DNA of 49,029 nt from Candidatus Competibacter sp. (lineage in GTDB: Bacteria; Pseudomonadota; Gammaproteobacteria; Competibacterales; Competibacteraceae): positions 1-49,029 of the forward strand of contig JARSSH010000062.1 in the NCBI GenBank assembly GCA_029624815.1, written 5' to 3'. This document shows, in pieces, positions 17,879 to 25,665 of the stretch. The notes beneath the pieces are model-generated. The model was not told the DNA's origin. It did not search any database and was given only the letters and a program-made list of their open reading frames with translations. Position numbers and translations under genes: made by a program. Each line of letters begins with the position of its first letter. Position 1 is the first letter of the stretch.

Positions 17879-19096
17879 TCATAATCCGTGAAGCGTCGAT
17901 TCCCCACCTGGACCGAAGCTGAGCAGCACTTGCTTCACGCCCACCGCTTCCGCCGCCGCCGCCGCGAAAGTTTCCAGCGAAGTCTGGCGCGGGCGGCCCT
18001 CCCGATAGTAACGCGCCGCCGCGCCGCCGAGCTGATCCAGGCAGGTGATGGCCAGACCAGCGTTCACGGTCAACGCCGGATGGGCGGCGGCGTCGCTCAA
18101 ATCCTCGCGGACGGCACGCCCCAGCAGATCCAGATCCAGCCAGGCGAACCGCAATGCGCCCTGATATGCATTGGGCCGATTGGTCTCATCGACGATCCCC
18201 GGATAGGGTTTTTCCGGCAGCTCGCGCGGCAGCGGGCCGGCGCCGTGCCGGGTCAGATAGGCGCGCGTGGCATAGGTGACGTCCAGCCGTTCCAAACCCC
18301 ATTCGTTGGCCAAGGTAAGTACGTTGCGCAGCCCGGTGTTGGAGCGGGTGACGTGGGGAAAGCAGCCGCGATCCTGATCGAGCAGCAGACCCTGGGCGCC
18401 TTCGAAAACGAGGGGTCGATTCCCGATCGCCGTCCGCGCCTCGGCCGTGATCGTGGCGTCCAGAAAGCGCTCCGCGTCCTCGACGTACCGCGCCAGAATG
18501 GCATCCGACCGGAACAGGTCGGCGTTGGGTCCAAACGTGTGCGCGAAACCCAGCCGGGCAAGCCGGGCGGGCGCGTACTCGCGACGGATGGCATCGAGCC
18601 GGCGTGTCAGCGCCGACGGGTCGGCCAAATCGGCGACGGTCAGCGCGAAACGGCCATCCAGGTTGCGTTCCAGGGTTTCGCCGAAGCCGATGCCGCAACT
18701 GCCGTGCCGGCCGTCGCCCCGCTCCCGTTCGACGATTTGGTTGATCATCATGTCGTAGGGCGTGGTCACCGGGCTGGCGGGATCGGCGTAGACCACGGGT
18801 CGCGCGTCCAGGGTCGCCAGCGTGTCCACCTCCTTCAGGAACAGGATGGGATTGGCGACGAAAAAGCGCGACAGATAGGTAGCGGCGCCGGCCAGCGTAC
18901 CGCTGCCGATGTGGCTGAACACATGGCGCCGGCCATCCGGCGCGACCACCGTATGGCCGGCTTGCGCCCCGCCGTTGAATCGCACCACGAGCGCGTCGCC
19001 GCCGGTTTGCGCGGCGCGATAATCGGTCAGCCGGCCCTTGCCCTCGTCGCCGAACTGCGCGCCGATTACAACATGGGCGGTTTTGGTGGGGTGCAT
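17879..19096 (-). CDS. Divergent adenylosuccinate synthetase-like enzyme
   Basis: The 405-residue protein keeps PurA signatures: GAQFGDEGKGR near the N-terminus (Asp17 and the P-loop-like glycine/lysine), His48 in GGAQAGHTV, FEGAQGLLLD (231-240), and the final SFGPGGE that matches the base-recognition end. The aspartate-binding loop of true PurA, rich in arginine (TGRRRR-type), is replaced by PNAYQGALRFAWLD (308-321). The enzyme may therefore use another amine or another nucleotide. It is the last gene of a three-gene operon after the vWA protein (27 nt apart, own GGAG). It is unlikely to be the housekeeping PurA because of this loop and the context. Confidence 0.78.
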   Translation of the reverse strand: MHPTKTAHVVIGAQFGDEGKGRLTDYRAAQTGGDALVVRFNGGAQAGHTVVAPDGRRHVFSHIGSGTLAGAATYLSRFFVANPILFLKEVDTLATLDARPVVYADPASPVTTPYDMMINQIVERERGDGRHGSCGIGFGETLERNLDGRFALTVADLADPSALTRRLDAIRREYAPARLARLGFAHTFGPNADLFRSDAILARYVEDAERFLDATITAEARTAIGNRPLVFEGAQGLLLDQDRGCFPHVTRSNTGLRNVLTLANEWGLERLDVTYATRAYLTRHGAGPLPRELPEKPYPGIVDETNRPNAYQGALRFAWLDLDLLGRAVREDLSDAAAHPALTVNAGLAITCLDQLGGAAARYYREGRPRQTSLETFAAAAAEAVGVKQVLLSFGPGGESTLHGL

Positions 19097-19123
19097 GATG
19101 GGGGTCTCCTTCGCGCCCGCTCG

Positions 19124-20041
19124 TTAAAACCGCAGCACGCCGGACGTCGGGCTGACGGTCGGCGTCAATCCGCCCACGGCGCGCCGCACCACCAGGGCGG
19201 TTTGCCTCGACGGCCAGCTTTTTACCACCCGATCCCGGTCGCGACCCTCGTTGACCTCGATCGCCGACACGATGACTTCCGCCAGCTTGGTGTGATCGGA
19301 CAGGCCGATGACCCGCTGTCCGAGCAGATCGGTCCAGCGGCTCCGCACTCCGTTCGGGTCGTGGCGGGCGTGCGCGCCTTCCTCGACGATGACGTGAAAG
19401 ACGTGGTACATGCGCCCGACCATCGTCAGCAGTTCGCGGGAGCTGAAGTCGCGTTGCGGCCGGTCGCCGATGAAGCGGGCGATGGCCTTGGCCGGCAGAT
19501 CGCGCGGCGGCTCCTCGTCGCCGACCGTGAACAGATAGCCTTTTTTACCGCGTTTCTCGAAGCAGTCGATCGAGGTATGCAGGGCCGCGAAATACCACGG
19601 CAGGTTGTAGGACTCGCACGAATTTCCACCGCCGCCTTTTTCCAGCCAGATTTTTTCCAACTGTCGGGCGATGCGGATATCGGCCTCGAACTGGGTTACT
19701 TGCAGCGGCGCCCGATCGTACAGCACATCGCCAATGCCGGCGCACAGGATATGGGGATCGGACACCGGCTTGCGGGCCAGGATCTCCTCGACCATGGTCC
19801 CCAGCCCCTTACGGGCCAGGGCGTCGGCGATCATGCCCATCGAGCCGGTGACGTCCAGCCCGACCACGATGGCGGTCGATGCCGGGTTCAGATCCGAATC
19901 CCGCGATTCGCGCATGACCACCCCCAGGGGGTCGAGATCCTTGTCCATGCCGCGCGAGGCGAACACGGCATCGGTGGTTTTATGGGCGGTTGAGGTGGCG
20001 TAATGAGTCCAATCGGTTGGATTCCAGCGAGCGGTTCCCAT
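19124..20041 (-). CDS. von Willebrand factor A-like domain protein
   Basis: The 305-residue cytoplasmic-type protein has a MIDAS-like motif DVTGSMG at 63-69 (Asp63, Thr65, Ser67), so it should bind a divalent metal and a partner protein. No signal peptide is seen. GGAG stands 6-7 nt before the ATG. It sits 18 nt after the J-domain gene and 27 nt before the PurA-like gene, and almost certainly shares their transcript. The combination of vWA with a chaperone-type domain and a nucleotide enzyme recalls vWA-based stress or conflict systems; that function is inference. Confidence 0.82.
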   Translation of the reverse strand: MGTARWNPTDWTHYATSTAHKTTDAVFASRGMDKDLDPLGVVMRESRDSDLNPASTAIVVGLDVTGSMGMIADALARKGLGTMVEEILARKPVSDPHILCAGIGDVLYDRAPLQVTQFEADIRIARQLEKIWLEKGGGGNSCESYNLPWYFAALHTSIDCFEKRGKKGYLFTVGDEEPPRDLPAKAIARFIGDRPQRDFSSRELLTMVGRMYHVFHVIVEEGAHARHDPNGVRSRWTDLLGQRVIGLSDHTKLAEVIVSAIEVNEGRDRDRVVKSWPSRQTALVVRRAVGGLTPTVSPTSGVLRF

Positions 20042-20059
20042 GGCATTCTCCTTCTCGGT

Positions 20060-21106
20060 TTAGTACAGGTCTTGGCGGGTCAAATCCAGCTTGACGAAAC
20101 GGCGTTCGCCGAAGCTGTCGGGCAACACCTGGCGTTGCCAGGTCTGGTAATCGTCGAGGGCGCAAGCGCCGGCCGGCAGCCGCAGCCAGTCGATCATCGG
20201 CGGCGGGGCGGCCCTGTCGCGCGCCAGCCGTGGTCCGGCGATATCGCCCAGCAGTTCCCGGCCCAGCGCCCGAATCGATTCCAGATCGGTGCGGTGGTCG
20301 CCTCGACGGCGGGTCATAACCTCGAATGGGGCGTACTGGACGGTGAGAGCGGGCGCGGCGCGCAGCGGCTCTCCCCGCCGGACCGCGTACCACCAGCCGC
20401 CGAGCAGGGCGCCGCCGTGCGTTTGCGGCGAGATGAAATAGGTGTCGGTCGAAATGGCGTTGTGGACGATGCCGGCGTAATCGAGATAACAGGCCAGGTT
20501 GAGCAGCGAGCTGAGAATCCAGGCTACATGGCGGGGGTCCATCCGGCCGCCGTGGTGGTCGAGCACATCCCGCAGCGACAGCAGATCCGGTGTCTTGCGC
20601 ACGACCAGCACCGGACCGGCGCCGGTTTCGAAGTGCCGAACGATTTCGGGCAGGCAGCGCCCGATTTCCGCCGCCATGCCGGCGTCGGCGCAGGGCAGGC
20701 GATCGATGACGGCGAGCGCGTTCCGAAACAGATCGGAATACGCGGGTTCCAGCAGGGCGGTCACGATGCCGTCGCCGATGAACAGTCGGCCCAGTTCGAA
20801 TTGCCGTTCCCTGTAATGGCGGACTCGGAACTCCGTCCCGTCGAGGGCACGCAGACGTAGCTGGCCGGGCGTTTGCCAGATCCCGTCGCGCAGCTTCCCG
20901 AGCGCACGGTCGTACAACCGGCCAAGATGCTGGAACACCTCGGTGGCCTCGGGTCGGGAGCATCGATCCGGATGCCAGACCGAAGCCAGCGCCCGAAACT
21001 CCTGGCGGGCAGTCTCCGGATCGCCGCTGAATAGCCGCTCCGGTTCGGTCGGCGGGATCGCCAGCAGCATCGCGGCGGATTGGGTGGGGTCAATCATCGT
21101 GCTCAT
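20060..21106 (-). CDS. J-domain protein fused to a kinase-like (probably inactive) domain
   Basis: Residues 20-75 resemble a J domain, with the HPD motif at 45-47 in SVWHPDR, so the protein should stimulate an Hsp70 (DnaK). The remaining 270 residues look like a protein-kinase fold: VLVVRKTPDLLSLRD-type hinge, VHNAISTDTYFISP in place of HRDLKPxN, and a late region with DLESIRALGRELLGD. The catalytic HRD and DFG motifs are not intact, which points to a pseudokinase. GGAGG lies 6 nt before the ATG. It is the first gene of the operon with vWA and PurA-like genes. Confidence 0.72.
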   Translation of the reverse strand: MSTMIDPTQSAAMLLAIPPTEPERLFSGDPETARQEFRALASVWHPDRCSRPEATEVFQHLGRLYDRALGKLRDGIWQTPGQLRLRALDGTEFRVRHYRERQFELGRLFIGDGIVTALLEPAYSDLFRNALAVIDRLPCADAGMAAEIGRCLPEIVRHFETGAGPVLVVRKTPDLLSLRDVLDHHGGRMDPRHVAWILSSLLNLACYLDYAGIVHNAISTDTYFISPQTHGGALLGGWWYAVRRGEPLRAAPALTVQYAPFEVMTRRRGDHRTDLESIRALGRELLGDIAGPRLARDRAAPPPMIDWLRLPAGACALDDYQTWQRQVLPDSFGERRFVKLDLTRQDLY

Positions 21107-21143
21107 CGCTTACCTCCATCTCCATGAGCACGGAGCTTATCAT

Positions 21144-21168
21144 TGTTATTTGTATTTTACAAATAACA
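21144..21168 (-). promoter_or_regulatory. 25-bp palindrome, candidate operator of the J-domain/vWA/PurA-like operon
   Basis: TGTTATTTGTA and TACAAATAACA are perfect inverted repeats of 11 bp around TTT. The site lies about 38-62 nt before the start codon, in an AT-rich stretch where the promoter must be. It is the kind of site bound by a dimeric repressor. The regulator is not evident nearby. Confidence 0.55.
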
Positions 21169-21236
21169 TCTAAAATATTTTCGACGCAACGCCAATGGCG
21201 ATATCGCCGATCGATGCCTCAGGGGTTTGCCGATGC

Positions 21237-21262
21237 AAAAGCCCGCTTTGCGCGATGCGGGC
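21237..21262 (-). terminator. Intrinsic terminator after the Ser/Thr kinase gene
   Basis: On the minus strand GCCCGC pairs with GCGGGC across 10 nt and is followed by TTTTGC. It is 165 nt beyond the kinase stop codon. The interval 21263-21426 otherwise shows only another weak GC hairpin near 21328-21345. Confidence 0.5.
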
Positions 21263-21426
21263 CTTCTACAACCCGCAAGGCGGAAGCGCCCTTCTGGTCC
21301 GGCGGAGCGCTAGCGCGTGGAATAGGCGCGGGCGTAAGCCCCCGCTTTGCTTAACGGGCCGCTTCCATCACTACGACAAGCCGCGGTTCGGGCGCCGGTC
21401 ATGTGGAACGATTCGGATCCGGCGCT

Positions 21427-23829
21427 CTACGGTTTTGGCGCGAATTCCACCACGTAGGCCCATCCCAGGGTTTCGATGTTGTCGTATACGATCCATAGCT
21501 CTTGTCCATCCCGCCGTTGTATTTCCCGGTAACCGAATTTGCCGGCCTGGACATCGGCAACGATTTCAGGATGAGGGTACAGGGGACGCTCCTGGTTATC
21601 GAGCGCCGCGGCCTCGGCGGGATCGCGGTCCTTGTCGCTGGAGCGGATCACGATGCGGCCTTCCGGATCGAGCAGAAAGCTTTCCACCATCCGTGAGTTG
21701 GGAATGATCATCAGCCGATCAATGACATAGTTCAGGGCAATATCGATACCGGCCACGCCCAGCAACTGCCCCGTCCCATCGAACAGGGACATGCTGCAAG
21801 ACAGCAGCAAGCCTTGTCCGAGTAAATCCCGGTACGGATTCCCCCAGAACTTGCCGTTTTTGCCCGCCGCGCTCCGATACCAGGGATGCTGCTGGGGGTC
21901 GTATCCCACCGGCAGCGTGGCCAGGGCATGGCCGGGATACACCGCAAGCAAACCCTCCCGCAGCGCGAAGTAGGCCCAGACCAGCGGTACGCCTTCCTCG
22001 CCGATGATTCGGTGCATATCGGCCGGCGGAAGATGATAAGGAGTCCGCGCGTTCCGGCTCAGCAGGAACATGCGCCGGAAGGGGTGACGAAGGGAGGCCA
22101 CGCGGCTCAGGGTATCGCGCAACACGGGGCCGAGCGGTGGGCCGTCCCATGTGATATACGCCGGATACTCCGTGCTGATCGGTTTGCCTTGATATTGGCT
22201 GGCGGGCGCCAGATCGGGCGGAGCCCGTTCTGGTATGCGGAAATCATTCGCCAGGTACAAGGGCTCGGTGGATGGCGAGCCGCTTGTCCGGGTTTGCACC
22301 GTTGCGGCGGCCAACCCCTCCAGTAACTCCTCGAAAAGCAAAAACCGCCTGTCGATGATGTGGTTTTGCTCCGCCACGCTGGTTAGATATTGGCTCAACT
22401 GTTCTTTTTGGGCTTGCGTTTGGGCAAGTGCGACCGCGCGCTGGTAAAAGCTCCAGCTGATGGCGCTCAAAGCGACCAGTAAGACACCCATCAGCATCAG
22501 CAATGTGGCTTGGCGGTGCCGTCCGATCCAGCGCAATAGCTGGCGCCACCGGGTATCCGGCAAAGCGGAGATCGATTCACCTTGCAGGAAACGGCGCAGA
22601 TCCTCGGCCAACGCATGGACGGTCCGATAACGGTTGGCGCGTATCGGCGCCGTGGCCTTGAGAATGATTGCGGACAGGTCGCGCGGTATTTTCAGCGTTG
22701 CCGAAGGCGGTTGCAGTGGCCGCTTTTCGCCATGCCGGGCAACTTCCAACAGGGTTTCGACCGACGAGGCGTGCAAGGCTCGCCGCAGGCTGACCAGTTC
22801 GTACAGAATCAGACCCAGCGAATACACATCGCTGCGGGCATCGAGGCTGGCGTTGTCGCCGCTGGCCTGCTCCGGGGACATATAACAGGGGGTGCCCATG
22901 ATTTCGCCGATGCGGGTGCGGGCGGCGGTTGGATCTTCGTCGACCAGGGACATCGGCTCCGCCGGATCGGCGTCGCCCGCGATATCCGGCGCGTCGCTCA
23001 CTCTGGCCAATCCCCAATCCATCACATAGACCTCGCGAAACCGGCCGACCATGATGTTGGCGGGTTTCAGATCGCGATGGAGCACACCTTTGGCGTGTGC
23101 GTACGCCATGGCGTCGCAGACCTTGAGAAAATGCTCGAGCAGGGTTTCGCGGCTCAACTCCGCGGGCAGAGCGCGTCGGGCCTTGACGCAGGTCCAGGCT
23201 TCCTTGAACAAATCCGCCAAGGTCTGGCCTTGTACCCACTTCATGGCGTAGGCGAAGCGCCCATCCGTCACCTGCTCCAGGGTATAAACGGGGACGACGT
23301 TGGGATGATCCAATTGCGCCATGACCTGAGCTTCCAGCAGAAACCGCTGGGTCAGGCCGGGCATGGCTTCGACACCGGCCAGCAATTGCTTGTAGGCGAC
23401 CTTGCGTCGCAGATCGCGATCCTTGGCGAGTTGGATTTCGCCCATGGCGCCGGCGTTGATCCGGCCCAGGAGACTATAACGGGACGACGCGGGCGATGGG
23501 GTTGCGGCAAGGCCAAAGCCGCCAGCCGGCGGGAAGCGGCTGGGATCAACCAAAGTGGCTGCTGACTCGGTGGTCGCGGCCGATCGCGCCCGTGGAGCGG
23601 CGGCGTCCGAGCCCGGTGGCCTGGGATCGCGAACGACGGTCAGTTCGATCGTATCCTCCGTCTGGTAACGATACACCGTGGCCTCGTCAAGCAAGCCCTG
23701 GTCGAGCAGACGGGCGGCGAATAGATCGGGATCAACGAAGCCATCGGTCGCCGCCAGAGTGTCATGGAGGCAGCGGGCTTTGTTCCGCTGTTCGGGAGCG
23801 ATCAGATCGAAGAGGCGCTCAAGGCTCAC
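21427..23829 (-). CDS. Ser/Thr protein kinase with transmembrane helix and extracytoplasmic Cache-like sensor
   Basis: The 800-residue protein starts at GTG. Residues 118-415 form a Hanks-type kinase with a glycine loop (GRINAGAMGE), Lys147 in VAYK, Glu166, HRDLKPAN (251-258), a DWG in place of DFG (271-273) and GTPCYMSPEQ. A membrane helix lies at about 441-461. The outer part of about 330 residues has the double-Cache style signature DPQQHPWYRSA and a repeat of sensor strands (GVAGIDIALNYVI). Kinases of this kind usually carry PASTA or no sensor; Cache input is less usual. The 120 N-terminal residues are partly disordered. It is the only gene on its probable transcript unless the preceding frame is real. 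Confidence 0.9.
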   Translation of the reverse strand: MSLERLFDLIAPEQRNKARCLHDTLAATDGFVDPDLFAARLLDQGLLDEATVYRYQTEDTIELTVVRDPRPPGSDAAAPRARSAATTESAATLVDPSRFPPAGGFGLAATPSPASSRYSLLGRINAGAMGEIQLAKDRDLRRKVAYKQLLAGVEAMPGLTQRFLLEAQVMAQLDHPNVVPVYTLEQVTDGRFAYAMKWVQGQTLADLFKEAWTCVKARRALPAELSRETLLEHFLKVCDAMAYAHAKGVLHRDLKPANIMVGRFREVYVMDWGLARVSDAPDIAGDADPAEPMSLVDEDPTAARTRIGEIMGTPCYMSPEQASGDNASLDARSDVYSLGLILYELVSLRRALHASSVETLLEVARHGEKRPLQPPSATLKIPRDLSAIILKATAPIRANRYRTVHALAEDLRRFLQGESISALPDTRWRQLLRWIGRHRQATLLMLMGVLLVALSAISWSFYQRAVALAQTQAQKEQLSQYLTSVAEQNHIIDRRFLLFEELLEGLAAATVQTRTSGSPSTEPLYLANDFRIPERAPPDLAPASQYQGKPISTEYPAYITWDGPPLGPVLRDTLSRVASLRHPFRRMFLLSRNARTPYHLPPADMHRIIGEEGVPLVWAYFALREGLLAVYPGHALATLPVGYDPQQHPWYRSAAGKNGKFWGNPYRDLLGQGLLLSCSMSLFDGTGQLLGVAGIDIALNYVIDRLMIIPNSRMVESFLLDPEGRIVIRSSDKDRDPAEAAALDNQERPLYPHPEIVADVQAGKFGYREIQRRDGQELWIVYDNIETLGWAYVVEFAPKP

Positions 23830-24197
23830 AAGGTTTTATCCATGACGGTTTGGTTACAAGTTACGGAACTCCATGGCCTGGCAAGTCGCGAAGGCTGGGC
23901 TCGGCGCATGCCGACGCGGGGTGATGGCGCGCACTTGCCGATCGAGCGGACCCGTTGACGGCTTTCCCCGTGGCCGATCCAAACGATGCGGTCCAGAACC
24001 GCGGGCGCGTGGTCCCGGAGCCGCTTGACCTCATCGACCAGGCGGGTCTTGGTTCGAATCGGCCAGCGTATCCCGTGCCCGATCCAAGTGGCGCGGCAAG
24101 CGAATATCGAGGCGATCTCGGCAACGATCCGACGGACTCCGGTGGATCGGTCTTCCGGGACACCGATGCTTTTTCGCCACCCACGCCGCCGGCGCGA
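23826..24197 (-). other. Gap with a possible unannotated reading frame
   Basis: Directly after the TGA of the GalT-like gene the same frame stays open for about 120 codons and ends at a TGA overlapping the GTG start of the kinase (GTGA). The translation looks protein-like in the middle (RLVDEVKRLRDHAPAVLDRIV, with WIGHG occurring twice), but there is no ATG or GTG near its beginning. It could be a gene with an unusual start, a decayed C-terminal extension of the GalT-like protein, or chance. Nothing else is visible in these bases. Confidence 0.25.
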
Positions 24198-25592
24198 TCA
24201 GCCCTCCGGGGACGGTCCCTCGGACAGCGGCGGAAACTCGGGGTGGGAGGACTCCTGCTGGCGGACGGCGGGGTTGTAGCGCAGGCAATTGGGCAGGCAA
24301 TCGCACTCGAAGGCGATCTTCATGGGCGCGACGCGACCCTCGTTCTTGAGCTGGAACAGGCGCGGCACCACCCGGTCGCGCAAGGCTTCCGGGTCGATGG
24401 TGTTGACGTAGATCTTGGTGCCGCCCTCGAAGCCGGCCGGCGTCGAGACCCGCCACTTGATCAGCACCCGCCACGGCATGGGCACGTCCACGTCGGGCGG
24501 TTTGTAATACCATTCCTCGTTGCAGGGGATGTCGGGGCCGGCGGCGGCGTGGCAGGCATGGACCAGATCGGACACCCCGCGCAATTCCTCCGGGGCGTGG
24601 TTCCAAGGCTGGCTGCGTTCGCTCTTGGAGAAGATCTCCAGGGTGGGGTAGCGATGGCCGAAGCCGGCGTAGGCGATGGCGTGGTCGTTCTCGGCCACCA
24701 CCAGGTTGCGGTAGGCGGCGAAGTTCACCGCCGCTTCGTTGTAGAGATTGGGATTGGCCCGCACCCGTTGCAGTTCGATCTCGTTCTGGACCCCGCGTTC
24801 GTCGATGGCCACCAGTTGCTTGTGCAGGTGGTCGAAGGAGGCGGCGTCCGTGTTCAGCCAATTCTGGAACACCGCGACATAGCGGACGTAGCGGTTGTGC
24901 ACGTACAGTTCGCGCGCGGCGTCGATGGTGAAGCGCAGATATTGGTAATGCTCTTCCGGGGTCAGGGTTCCGGAGGAAGCGAGCTGATTGTCGTGCGTGG
25001 CGCCATCGACGAAATGGCGCCGGGCGACGATCACCTCGTGGCCGCCGCCGAAAAAGGCGCTGGCCCTGTGCAGCTTCTCGTCCTGGGACAGCCGGTTGCG
25101 CGCCGCCTCGTCCAGGCCGGACGCCTTCAGGCGTTGCTCGACGACGTGCAGGACGTGGCGGCGACCCGCCTCCGAGGCCAGATAGGCGCGCTGGTGGGCG
25201 GCGATGGCGTCGGGAATCCGGTAGTCGAAATTCTTCCGCCAATAGTCTAAAGACACGATCTCGAACAGATCGGGAACGCGGCGGAATTCGGCCACGGTAT
25301 CGAACAGCGCCTCGGCGTGGAGATGGCGCAGGGTGGCGAAGCCGCTACCGGTGCGGATCAAGCGCGCCTTCTCGGGCGGGGTCTCCAGATAGCGCCGGGC
25401 GCAGAACGCACAATGGGCGTCGTGCTGCTGGGGGTCGAGCGGAGCGGGCGCGAGTGGCCCGACCCCCAGCGGCCGGTTGCCGCGGCCGGGCACGGTCCAC
25501 ACTTCGGTGCCGGTGAACGGATTGACCTGTTTGATGGTCCCGTCGGCCATCCGCATCAGATAGTTGGATTCGGGAATGAGTTGTGGCTGCAT
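24198..25592 (-). CDS. GalT-like (HIT superfamily) protein, DUF4921 type
   Basis: The 464-residue protein has a cysteine pair CAFC near residue 61 that may bind zinc, and a histidine triad-like ASFDHLHKQLVAI in the second half. These match the galactose-1-phosphate uridylyltransferase branch of the HIT superfamily. Such enzymes transfer or hydrolyse nucleotidyl groups through a histidine. Two more cysteines lie close together near the C-terminus (CDCLPNC). No Leloir pathway genes are adjacent, so galactose use is not implied. It is separated by 73 nt from the secreted-protein gene upstream. Confidence 0.72.
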   Translation of the reverse strand: MQPQLIPESNYLMRMADGTIKQVNPFTGTEVWTVPGRGNRPLGVGPLAPAPLDPQQHDAHCAFCARRYLETPPEKARLIRTGSGFATLRHLHAEALFDTVAEFRRVPDLFEIVSLDYWRKNFDYRIPDAIAAHQRAYLASEAGRRHVLHVVEQRLKASGLDEAARNRLSQDEKLHRASAFFGGGHEVIVARRHFVDGATHDNQLASSGTLTPEEHYQYLRFTIDAARELYVHNRYVRYVAVFQNWLNTDAASFDHLHKQLVAIDERGVQNEIELQRVRANPNLYNEAAVNFAAYRNLVVAENDHAIAYAGFGHRYPTLEIFSKSERSQPWNHAPEELRGVSDLVHACHAAAGPDIPCNEEWYYKPPDVDVPMPWRVLIKWRVSTPAGFEGGTKIYVNTIDPEALRDRVVPRLFQLKNEGRVAPMKIAFECDCLPNCLRYNPAVRQQESSHPEFPPLSEGPSPEG

Positions 25593-25665
25593 CCGGGTCT
25601 TGCCTCACCGTTGTGGATGTCCCTTGCTTCGGGAAAGTGGTTTCGAACCATGGCGCCGGGGTTTC

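Noticed and set aside
17888-19993. 701-codon plus-strand frame opposite the PurA-like and vWA genes
   Set aside because: The minus strand has recognisable domains and good ribosome binding sites; the plus frame has none.
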